DNA of 64,000 nt from Toxoplasma gondii ME49 (Eukaryota > Apicomplexa > Conoidasida > Eucoccidiorida > Sarcocystidae). The position numbers and the translations under genes were made by a program. The notes beneath the pieces are model-generated. The model was not told the DNA's origin. It saw only the letters and a list, made by a program, of their open reading frames with translations, and searched no databases. Where the stretch lies: positions 2,395,190 through 2,459,189 of the forward strand of contig NC_031475.1 of NCBI RefSeq assembly GCF_000006565.2, read 5' to 3'. Below, piece by piece: positions 46,971 to 57,500 of this stretch. The first letter of the stretch is position 1. Every line of letters begins with the position of its first letter.

Positions 46971-47037
46971 ATATATGTATATGTTATATGCACACATACA
47001 TATACATATATTATATGCACACATACATATACATATA

Positions 47038-47086
<49 letters not shown>

Positions 47087-47093
47087 GTACTTG
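46971..47093. repeat. (TA)n/(CATA)n microsatellite with duplicated segment
   Basis: A segment ATATTATATGCACACATACA is duplicated here (46981 and 47009 areas) before a pure TA run of about 40 bp. Confidence 0.9.
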
Positions 47094-47962
47094 AATATTT
47101 CTCCATGCCTAAACGCGTATCAGTATATGTACATCAACAATAGAGAAACTGCCGGTGCGACGCCAGATTGATAGACACCCATTGTCAACGTAACCAGAGT
47201 GGTGTGTCTGTACACCGTGGTTTCTTCCCTCTCATGCACAGGTCTCAAAAACGCGAGCGCAAATGAGCGCGATCTCTGACATCGTCTTCGGCTTAAATAA
47301 ACCATTTAGGTTGCCGACAACTGGAAGCGGCACCCGCGTGCGTTCCAAACATGTACAGGTCTGGGTCTCCCTCGTTCCGTTTCTGAAGAAGCTCGAATCC
47401 GGCTTAGACGCGCACAATTGCCGTTCTCCCTCATCTTTCCTACCTTGCTGTTCCTCTGTTGATTCTCTCTTTCTCTTTCCTTCATGCAGCCCGTTCCTTC
47501 GAACAAATGCGCGGCTCCACAGACACCCTCCCGTTTCCTCTTGCTTCTCTCTGTTTTGTCTCACTGTCTCGGTTTCTCATCGCGCGCCTCGAGCTTACTG
47601 GGAAGGGGAATCTGCACCTAAAACGGACACTAAAATAAGTCGTTATCCAAGGAAAAGGATCCACTGGTCGACGCCGACTGGTAGAGGACATGGGGTTCAA
47701 GACTGCTAAACAAGTTGCTTGAAAAGGCCATTTCTTAGATTTTTCGAAATCCCAAGCTTTTCTGGTGTCCACTTCATTTCCCCGTCAAAAACACATTTCT
47801 CCTCTCTCTCTCTCTCGAGGTCACTTTCTTCTTTCTTTCTCGCCCCCCCACTCTGGACGTCGTCGCCGCGGCTTCTCAGCGACTGCCGTGACCTCTCTTT
47901 TCTCTCGTTCTTCTTCAGGGCCGTCTGCTGAGCCGAGCGACTCCTCTGCAGACGGACATCCG

Positions 47963-50900
47963 TCACCGCTCTTCCTCGGTTTGGTGAAAAAGATACAGGT
48001 CCTTGTCTTCTGTCGACGCGGTCTCGTCGCCGAGAGTAGAGCGCTGGCTCCCGTCCTCAGCGTCGAGGTCCAGCTGCGGCCGCGTCTCCTCGACGAACGT
48101 CCTTCGCGGACCAAACGTATCAGAAAAAACTGCGTGCATGCCCAGCGAGGAGGGATCTGCGTCGGCTCGACGCGCAGCTTGAGCGAGAGGAGGACCTGAC
48201 GGAGACTTGCCCTCACGCCTTCCGTGGTGGGCCGCCGCGCCCCAACCAAGATCTGTGGGAGAAGAAGACGTAAACGAAGAAGGAAACGGCGAGTGACGAA
48301 CCGAGGAACTACATGAAACAGAAGCAGAGACGGATGCCGACTGGACAGAGAGAGGAGTCGAGATGTAAGAGACAGGGGCAGACGGCGTGTCCGACTCGAG
48401 AAGGAAGGAGGGAGAGTCTCTGTCAGGGAGATTGGAACTCGGAGGAGGAAGACGCGCCTTCGTGTACGGAGGCGTAGCAGTGGAGCGTGAGTCTGAAGAA
48501 ACATTTTCTTCTGTGTTCCTTCTCCATTTCCTCATGTTTTCCTCGGCATGTTCCACCGGCAGAGCCGCCGTCGTCTCGGCATCTTCGCTCGCGAAAAGGA
48601 CCTCGTCTCCAAACTCCCCCGCCTCCCCGTCAACGCGGCCTGCGTCCGACGCGAAGGTCGATCTTCTCTCCCCGTCCTCAGACCTGTCTTCCTCCTCGTA
48701 AACAGCGCTGCGTCCGCTCCTGCGACCGGCTCGCTCTTCCTCTTCTTCGAACGAAAGTGAAGACGAAGAAAAAGGAGAAAAAGGCCGACGCATGTGCTCT
48801 GCAGCGACAGCGTGATGGCCGACCACACAGACACCTTGTTCGTCTGCGGAGGCGCGTCGGACGCTGTCTGCGTTGGGGCCTTCGCTCGCGTCTTCCTCAG
48901 ACGAAACTGCAAACGTTAACTCCGAATCTTGGCCTGAAAAGCGCGCTCTGGGCGAGTCCGTTGGAGACAGCTGGTCTGACGCGCAAAGGGAGTAAGAAGT
49001 CCTCGGACGCTGTCCTGTCGCCCCTCGCCGCACCCGAGCGTTTCGCGCTTGCGGCCGCTTCTCTCGGCTTCCCTCATGTCCGCCGCTTTCCTCTCCATCC
49101 TTTTTCCACGACGCTGCGACGCCTCCTCTCTGCCCTCTACGCGAGAAAGGGAAGAACACCGGGACGCCCATCGCGTCGGTCAAGTCTCCTCCCTCGTGGT
49201 CGTCTCCGAGGACGGGGAGAACTTGGAAAGTCGTTGCGTTTCCGAGGTCGACGTCTCCGTCTGTGTAGATTCGTTCTCGGCCAAAGATGCGCGGCTTTCT
49301 CGTCGCGTCGAATTCGTCTTCGTCCCGGTAGCCCCCAGAGTCCTCATCGTCTGTCGTGCTCAGCGCGTGGTGCACACAAGCACCGAACGTCCTGTTCTCT
49401 CTCGCTCGCGTCCTGTTCTCTCCCCTCGTTTCCATGAGCGCCAGTTCCGTCTCTGCGACCTTTCCACCTCGGGTGCGCCTCTCGACAGTCCGTCTGTGCA
49501 CGTCGCGCGTCGCCTCGTCGCTGGAGACTCCGGCTTCGGCCCCGGCCTCGCTCTCCCTCCGCATGCAGTCGCTGTCAAAGTGCTCCAGCGACTCGTCCAT
49601 CGGCGTACTGGGAAGCAGGAAGAGGGCCAGGGGAATCGAGGCCATGGGGAGGACGCAGTGGGCGATGAGAACCAGTGCAGGAAGGTTTTCGAAGTTGCAG
49701 GCATGGCCGTCCGTCGCAGTCGTAGTGATGTTTGCGGCTTTGATGGCGCGGATCCCGAGGAGCGTCGACACACTGTGGCCGAAGTTGCTGATGCCGGCGA
49801 GAATCGCGTAGACCGTGCTCTCGATTCTCGGAGGACAGAGACGCGAAGTCAGAATGACGCCCGGCATGTGAGAGAGCGTCCCGATCACGCTGAGGATGAT
49901 CGCGTCGCCGAAAAGGTACATGAATTTGTCGGGGATGCCGAGCCTCAGGTTCAGCCGCGTCGTCATCACGTAGTCGAAGAGCGAAGCGAGGATGCGGACA
50001 GCACTCGTCAGCCAGAAGATGCTCCGGTACGTCCAGGAGGAGAGCGCGAGTTGGAAGAGAACGAGGCCGAGCCATGTCGCGAGGGTGCCAGCAACTGCAG
50101 TGTACGTCGAGTAGTAGGTGTAATCAAAATGCGGGCCGTCCGGAACGCATGCAGGGGAGGCGGTGTAGAAAAAGTCGAGGGCGCCGGAGATTGACACATG
50201 GAGAATTCGGTCCAAGAAAAAGAAGACGTTGCATTTTGCGAGTTGCGGCGGCAGACAGACCGCGCAGAGCACAATGAGGAGCACGGAGACGACCCCGCAG
50301 TACGGCAGAATGTACGTCGTGCCGCGGCCGCCGACGAGCGTGAGCACCGCGACTCCAGAGGCACCCGCCGCGACCGCAAAGGCCATCAGGAAAACCTTTT
50401 TGTGGTCTCGGAGTTTCTCCGTCAGCAGGGTGCATCCCGGACGCACGCGCTCCTCCATCAGGTAGTTCAACGCGATGGGCAACAGCGACTGGAGCGCGAC
50501 GGGGAGCGCGACGAGGAACAGCGGCCGCGCGCCGAACCGGTCGCTGACAGGTCCGACGATGATGCGGCCGACGAACGCGCCGACGGTTGTGCAGGCGTTC
50601 ACGAAAGTCACGAGGTTCGCGCCGACGCGCGGCTTGGCCACCATCACTTGGCTGTACATTCCCTCGCACATCAGATCCACCGTCGCGATCTGGACATGGA
50701 CGCAGAAGAAAAGCAGGCCGATCAGCCAGGCTGCGTGACGCGCCGTCTCTCTGGCAAGGCAAAGCAGACAGACGAGACTGGCGACGCCTGACAAACTCGC
50801 GGCCAACATGTAGAAGCGTTTGTGGTAGCCGCCAACCGGGAGCGCGTCTGAGAGCAGCCCAATCAGGCCTTTCATGCCCCAAGGCACGTACGCGAGCGTG

Positions 50901-51133
50901 ACGGTGCGTTGGTAGACGAGGCCGTCGTACCCGAGGTCCTTCATGAACGGCAGCAGCGAGTCAGTCGCTAAAATGTACAGGAATCCTTTGACTCCGACGT
51001 ATGTGCTGAGCAACATGAGCGTGAACTCGAGGCCGACGTCGCGACGCACACTGTGCACAAAGTCCACGAGGCGAAGTGGCGACAACCGGCGACACCACTG
51101 CCGCGCACACAGCACGGCTTTCATGCGCGCCAT
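47963..51133 (-). CDS. BT1-family (folate/biopterin) membrane transporter, single exon
   Basis: One uninterrupted frame of 1,056 codons from the ATG at 51133 (context TCCATGG) to TGA at 47963. Residues 1 to about 525 form a 12-helix major-facilitator-like core. The family signature is WGMKGLIGLLSDALPVGGYH, the conserved loop after the second helix (compare WSLKPLYGFISDSFPIFGY in other members). Other conserved parts are NLVTFVNACTTVGAFVGRII and GPVSDRFGARPLFL, and in the C-terminal half MYLFGDAIILSVIGTLSHMP and STVYAILAGISNFGHSVS. It probably carries folates, pterins or related organic anions across the plasma or an organelle membrane; the substrate cannot be read from sequence. The ~530-residue C-terminal tail (SESEEDASEG, poly-Arg/Glu/Ser) is hydrophilic and unlike most family members of about 450-600 aa. 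An N-terminal start at M4 is an alternative. Confidence 0.92.
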   Translation of the reverse strand: MARMKAVLCARQWCRRLSPLRLVDFVHSVRRDVGLEFTLMLLSTYVGVKGFLYILATDSLLPFMKDLGYDGLVYQRTVTLAYVPWGMKGLIGLLSDALPVGGYHKRFYMLAASLSGVASLVCLLCLARETARHAAWLIGLLFFCVHVQIATVDLMCEGMYSQVMVAKPRVGANLVTFVNACTTVGAFVGRIIVGPVSDRFGARPLFLVALPVALQSLLPIALNYLMEERVRPGCTLLTEKLRDHKKVFLMAFAVAAGASGVAVLTLVGGRGTTYILPYCGVVSVLLIVLCAVCLPPQLAKCNVFFFLDRILHVSISGALDFFYTASPACVPDGPHFDYTYYSTYTAVAGTLATWLGLVLFQLALSSWTYRSIFWLTSAVRILASLFDYVMTTRLNLRLGIPDKFMYLFGDAIILSVIGTLSHMPGVILTSRLCPPRIESTVYAILAGISNFGHSVSTLLGIRAIKAANITTTATDGHACNFENLPALVLIAHCVLPMASIPLALFLLPSTPMDESLEHFDSDCMRRESEAGAEAGVSSDEATRDVHRRTVERRTRGGKVAETELALMETRGENRTRARENRTFGACVHHALSTTDDEDSGGYRDEDEFDATRKPRIFGRERIYTDGDVDLGNATTFQVLPVLGDDHEGGDLTDAMGVPVFFPFSRRGQRGGVAASWKKDGEESGGHEGSREKRPQARNARVRRGATGQRPRTSYSLCASDQLSPTDSPRARFSGQDSELTFAVSSEEDASEGPNADSVRRASADEQGVCVVGHHAVAAEHMRRPFSPFSSSSLSFEEEEERAGRRSGRSAVYEEEDRSEDGERRSTFASDAGRVDGEAGEFGDEVLFASEDAETTAALPVEHAEENMRKWRRNTEENVSSDSRSTATPPYTKARLPPPSSNLPDRDSPSFLLESDTPSAPVSYISTPLSVQSASVSASVSCSSSVRHSPFPSSFTSSSPTDLGWGAAAHHGRREGKSPSGPPLAQAARRADADPSSLGMHAVFSDTFGPRRTFVEETRPQLDLDAEDGSQRSTLGDETASTEDKDLYLFHQTEEER

Positions 51134-54100
51134 GGACCCAAACGGAAACCGCCGACATACAGAGGAAGCGGGACTGGGAACCTGCGCGACAGCCGCTGAC
51201 GCGAGTGGGTTGGACGGGTGAAAAAAAACGAAGGCGACGCCGCGTCGCTGGCAGAGAAGCGCAGCTGGAACTGGGTCTGGGAGTGCAGCTCACTGCAAGC
51301 GGCAAGGGAACGTCCGCAGACAGTTTGAAAAATCGACAAGCACAGGGGAAGACACGGAAGCACGCAAACGCGGCCCCGGTGACATTTTCGTCGGAAATGC
51401 GCGGAGCCGTGACGGGAATCTGGAGAAGCGGACGTCACTGCCACGAAACTCGCACTGCAGACAGAGACTTCTCTGGACGCAACCGAGCCCAGCAGAAGTT
51501 GCCACGAAAAACTCAAAAAACCGCACACCGACACGCCTGATGAGAAATGGCTTTTCTCGCGAGCGAAAACATGTCCAAGTGACCTGTCTCGCCCGCCACT
51601 CCGCGCCGTGCGCTGTGTGTTCTGGCCGTGATGCATGTGGAACTTGCACATTTTGCGGCACGCGCGGTGAGTTTCCCTCGCCACTTGCGCTATTTCCGCG
51701 GACGAGCGCAAAACTGCGCTCAAATGAAAAGGACAAACAAGGCTTGCACGCCATAAACTCGTTTTCGGATGCAAAACTCGACGGACTTAAAACGCGCTGG
51801 CAGGTCCAGACCAGCCAGCCGTCACCCCTTCAGCGAGCCATTCCCCGAAACAAAATGCCGCGAATCGTAACCATTTTCAAGAGTCCCGCGTCGAGAGCGA
51901 TTTTGAACGATTCAGCAAAGAAGTACCACTCTCCTGAAACAGCTTACCCCAATTCTCAGACCCCAGAAGGCCTCTTTTCCACGGATGACGTTTCCTGCAC
52001 AGAGGAATGCCACGCACTTAACCGCAGCGAGGTGCGTGCAGGTTTCTTTCCGCTGAGAACGAGTGAAGGGTGACCAACTGCCGTACAGAACCTAGTAGAA
52101 GCGGATGTTTCTGATAAACGCGTCTCCGACGTAGCCTCCAAAAGTGCAGAGACGTGACGTTCTAACGAACGCGGGTGTACCCGCTCGCGAAAGAAGCTCT
52201 CGCGGCGACAGGAAGTTCTCCTGTTCAGCTGTTGCTGGGGAGTGTCGACGACGAGTGCGACTGGTCGACGGATTGAGCACGACATGGTGGCCGTAACTTT
52301 GTAGAAGAGTCACGGGCAAACCGAAGTGCTTGTTCGCACCTGTGAACTGGACGTTACAAACTCGTGGAAAACAGGCTTGCCAAATCATCCGAGACCGGAT
52401 AGAAAACTTCTGTTTGCTAGGAGACAGTTCCTTTCGCAGATTTCAAAGGGTCGAACTCCTTGGACGTACATCAGAGGATTCGTTTTCTTCAGAGAGCCAC
52501 TAAGTACATAGAACGTTCAGTCCAGCGATGGCCTTCACGGCTCAGGCTGATATTCGACTTCGACAATTCCAGATGTCCGTATACCACGAATGTGTCCACC
52601 GACGACCACCGGAATTGCCAGAAAACGTTGCCGCGCATGGAACTCGACGCACTTAAGCAGATCGCTGCTTTCCTCTCCGTGATGTGTGCTCTTAGCAATT
52701 GTCAGACCACAGTCTGGAACGCGTCACGTGACCTGCACTTTGTCGCCGCGGTATCGTGCCTCCCCTCTGGGTCTAAGCCTTTGTGTGCCGCCTCCATCGG
52801 CTGCCTTCTGTTGCTGTCGGACTGATTAGCAAAGAGACTCGCCAAGTGAATATCGTGAGCCTTGCACAACTCAGACTGAAGTGCTGGATCTTCTCAAGCT
52901 TGCGCGGGATACCACAAGTCTTACTGCGCCTCACCCGATGCGCACGGAAAGCACAAGTCTCCCTTGCATCCGGGAAACACAGACACACAAGACATAAAAC
53001 CCCCGTCTATTGCCACTGAACTGTGCCACTCAGTCTGGAGTACATTTCCCGGGACGGAAAGGCTGGGCCGTGGAACGTTCGACATCTCCCGTTCGCACAG
53101 ACTCTTTCACCCGGACCCGTTGCCGGGGGAACGCTGTGCACGCGCCGCGGCAGTCCAAGGCTCGTCGGTGACCCATCGAGACTTCAAACTCGAGCTCGAC
53201 TTTCATGTCGCAGCGGACCTGTGTCGGTTATTCTTTGCGGCTGGGAAAGGAAACTGCCGCCGATGTCTCTCACAAATTCATGTTGGAAACACCGTTCTGG
53301 GCGCCGCCGTGGTTGCTCGGCTCCGTACCAGCTGCTGTGCGCCCTCTCTACTGCGAGATGTTGGCGCTCCAGCTGGTTCCCGTCCAAGTTGTTTTCCTCC
53401 ACACCTCGAAACTTTTCTTTCCCTCGTCTCAGAGGACGTCGAACCAGTGCTGTCTAAATAAAGGATTCTTTGACGTGGAACCCTACGGCCTGCCCTCGGC
53501 GTTCCCCGCTTGTGTCGACTGCGTTGGAGTCCTGTGCGCACGGTCACCTGCGTGACTCGGAATCCCGAGACGACCCGCTGTTGTCTTCGCCTTGGCAATC
53601 GTGAAGCAAGGCGAACGTGATCCACTGCAGAAGTGAATCTCGAGAAAAAAACTGGGAAACCTCCACCACACAGTGCTGTTTCCGGATGGAACGCGAGTTG
53701 CAGAGCCCCCTGTACACACCGGAAAGGCGGCCGCTTGCCCGCCCGCTCGCATGACTACTTCACAGAAAAGGCATGCAACAGCGCGCATGCGTCGACTCGG
53801 CGGAATCGGGAGTTTTCCGACAAAGTCTTCCTCTCGCCCAAAGGAAAAACGGCTATTCTGTTGAAACCGCTGAAAATCGCGGAGTCTCTCAGCCAGGCGC
53901 TCTGTCGAGGGGGAGAGGCAGTCCGCCTCGACAGCGCAGGTTGCGAAATGAATTTCTGTTTTGAGTCACGAGCCGCGGAGAAAGTTACGAACAGCAAGCA
54001 GAGCAAACAGAGCCTCCGCGACCTCTCCATTGGCGGTGTCCGCGAAGAAAAATTTTCAGGGCCTCTCTGCACATGCACATTCGTTCACTTTTTCCCCCTT

Positions 54101-54551
54101 CCCCGTGCGACTCCTTTCCCCGCTTCTTTCCGGTTTTTCGTCTTGCGGGCGTCAGATGCGCGCCTCCTCGTTGGTCGCCCACTTGCGCGGATCGTTTCTT
54201 CCTTTCCTCTCTCCTTGTCGGGCAACATCTGTGGTTTTTCTACAGCGCTCGGCGTCTGAGGCGCAGGACCCAGGATCCCTTCACCTCGTTGTCCAAGTCC
54301 GCAAACCGAGGACTACACAGCTGCCTGGCTGGCAACTCTGAATTCGAGTTCCAGCGCGCGGTGAGCTCAGACGGAAGCTCACTGGCGAGAAACAACAAAG
54401 CCTTTACTCCTTTTTACGCTTTTCTCCCCTTTGTTGCCTGCTTTTACGGACTCTGAAAGAAGTATCGTCCTTCCTCGCGGAAAGCCGTCATCAAGAAAAA
54501 GAAGCTTCGAGTGAAGCCCAGAATTCCAGTCGGCGGCGAAGCGACACAGCC
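51134..54551. other. 3.4-kb divergent promoter region between BT1 and YqeH-like genes
   Basis: No convincing ORF on either strand; the frames are short with no family likeness. Two TGCATGC-type sites occur near 51632 and 53771. Both promoters and the 5' UTRs are expected here. Confidence 0.5.
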
Positions 54552-57500
54552 ATGGCTGCTGTCCATCCGCTGGCAAGTCGGACCCTTGGGGTCTCCTCTT
54601 TGGACAGCTTTTCTCTCCCGAGAGGCAAAACGATCTCCTCTGCGAGAAAACGAAGAATCGTGAGATCGCGGAGGTTCGGCCTATTCGACTGGCCTCGATC
54701 TCCTCTCTCACTTTCTTCGTCTCCCTTCCCTCATCCTTCTCTCGTGCTCTTCTCCTCGGTCCAGACTTCTTCCTCCTCCTCTTCCTCTTTTCTGCGGTCT
54801 TCCACGATTTCCTCTGCTGCCGTGCGTCCATCCTCTTCTTCTGCTTTCTCGTCTGTCGCTTCCTCGCCTCCAGAGTCTCGTTTCAGTCGCCTCCGACCAG
54901 CGCGAAAGCGACAAGGCCAGCGGGCCTTTTGCGGCTTTCTCCGCTCTCCAAAAAGTCCACCACTGCCTCGCTTTCCGTTTCAGGTGGAAAGCGGAGAAAC
55001 AAGAAATCTCCCCTGCTCCACCTCTCCTAAAAAAGCCACTGACGCGCGCGAAATAAGCTCTCGTCGTGAATCAGGTGTACAGACACCGTCGCACCCTGTA
55101 CACGAGGAAACAAGAAGCGCCGCGCGAGTCTTCGACCCTCCCCAAGCTTCGGACTTTCCTCTTCTCAGAGCGTTTCGCTGGTGGGTCTGTTCTCCTTCGA
55201 GGCTCTCGAACCAGTTCAAGTTGAGTTCTGACCAAGACACTCGCGATTCTTCCCTCTTGTCCTGGCGTCCGAAACGCGCCAGTGCCTCTCCCGTCTTGCC
55301 GGGCGTCTCAAACGGTCTTGCGCCGTTCTCGCTTCTCCGTTCCTCCTCTGGTACCAGGCCTCCAAGTTCCTTCACTGCTGCTCTCGCGTCTTCGGAAAGC
55401 CGACTCGCTGCATGCAACTTGCGATGGAGGATGTACACTCAGGATCGAGGAGGCGGAGGAGTGGAGAGTCCAGCCACTGATTCAGAAGCACAGGGAGGCT
55501 GCGAAGGAGACGGACATGCATCGCAAGAAAACGTGGAGAGAGGAACTTTCACTGAGGCCATGAGTCTCGAAGACGTTGTGTCCTGGACAGACAAAGCCAG
55601 TTCCTTGCCGCCTGGCATTGTCGAAGATGCCTTTGAAGTACGCCACGAGACGCGAAAGCGTCTTTCCTCGAACGCAGGCCTCTGACGGCGATCAGAAGCG
55701 TTTCAGTGATCAGAGAGCTGTTCGGGATGCAGGTTTAGAAGGACCGCTTGCATCGGTGTACAGACAGCCGATCTGCGAACAGTCCGACGGAGGGCTTCCT
55801 TCCTACTCGGGCGCCCTCAGAGACTTCTCCTTCGATTCGCCTTCGATTCTCCTTCGGTTCGCCTTCGCTCTTCTCTTTGTCTCAGGTTGCTTCGCTTTCC
55901 TCACGTTTTCCTCTGTTCTCTGTGTCTCTCGCTCTTTCGTCCACTTGGTTTCTCGCTGTCGTTTTTCTTCTTTTCTCCAGGAGATCCACCACGCGCCGCG
56001 TCGGTGCCCCGGCTGCGGCGCCGACTTGCAGACGGAGGATCCCGCGCGGCATGGCTTCGTCTCTGCAGAGAAGAAGGACGAATGGTTTAGCGGCCGTTGG
56101 AAGTCGCTCCCGAAGGCGAAGGGCGTCCCCGTCGAGAGCGTTCCCGACGGCGTCGAAGTCGTCACGGTGAGAAAAAGCGCGAAAAAGGGGGCAGAGCAGC
56201 CGCGGAGAGACAGCAGAGGCGGGGAACATGGGGAGAAGAAGAGCAGAGAAAGAAAGGAGAGAAGCGAGGGAGAACGAAGGAGGAGAAGAGAAGGAGAAAG
56301 GAAGAGGGAGCGATAACGCGAATGAGGAGAAAGACAGGGGGAGAGAGACAGAGAAGCAAAGTGTGTAGAACGAGAGGGAGGGAAGTGGAGAGAGATGAGG
56401 ACAACCAACGCTGTCGTAGAATGCTTTCTGTCTTTCTGCCGCTTGCGTTTCAGGTGAAGAGTCCAAGATTTCGCAAGCGCACAAGGCTCTTGCTGTGTCG
56501 CCGATGCTACAGAATTCAGGTGTGATTCAGAGAGGAAAGATGGGGAGAGATCCGTCTCCAACAGCGTTATTGGTTTGCGTGACTCAAGGAGAAGAACGTT
56601 TCAGAAAGCACTGTGGGTTGTCCGATAAATACTTTTGTACTTTGTTTCAATAACGCCGGAATACTAGACTTGCTTTCTTTGATTTCATAAATGAAAAACT
56701 GGAGGGGAACCTCCCTGATTCGAAGACAGGCGGCGGCCAGTCGCCAAGAAGATGCAAAACAGGAACTCGCAGACGGTGAAGAGGAACGACACCAGAAAGA
56801 GAGCGAGAGACGAACTTCCGAGAGCACGAAAACGAAGGCAAACGGGTCTGACAGTAATCGAATCGCGATTGATTTATTTCTGCCTTCCTGTATCCACGCA
56901 AATATCCACGCATAATACAAATATCTATTTATATATATACATATATATAAATACATATATATATATATATACATATATTATATATATATATATTTCTAAG
57001 AGCGTGTTTGTGTAGTGCGCATGCGTGAGGGTGTACGTTGGGGTGTCTATACACTTCAGTAGGGGAGTCGATCTGATCTTCCTGCTCCACCGGCTCTCCG
57101 TGGACGGCTTCCTGCGTTCGGATCTTCTTTTTGTTGCTTCTTTTCTTCCACTTCCCCCTCCGTCTGTCTGTTCCAGGTGTCGCCAGTTTTTCTCTCTTAA
57201 TCGCTTTTTCCGTAGCGTAGTCTCCCTTCTCTTTCTCTCACGTTCTGTCTTTCGCGTCCGCAGAATTTCCTTTTCTTCATCTCCCTGCCTTCTCCGCCTT
57301 CCCCTCTTTCTTCCGTTCTTCTTTCTCGCTTCTTTCTTTGGCTCCTCGTCTTCACTTCGCGGTCTCTTGGTTTTGCGAGTTCTTCTCTTGGATTTTGCAG
57401 ATGTACAAGCAACTCGATGGTGACTGGGAAGCGGCCGCGAACGCACAAGATCAGCTGCTGCCTTCGCTCTCACCTGAAGCCGTCGTGCAGTCGATCGTGA

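Larger units (their letters stand above)
45698..47962. other. Convergent region between helical-repeat gene and BT1 transporter
   Basis: Contains the two 3' UTRs and three large TA microsatellites. No convincing ORF. A variant near-palindrome (GTGTCTGTACACC) is at 47204-47216. Confidence 0.5.

Noticed and set aside
49049..50194. 381-codon + strand frame opposite the BT1 transporter
   Set aside because: Antisense to conserved membrane helices of the transporter; no start context or family resemblance.
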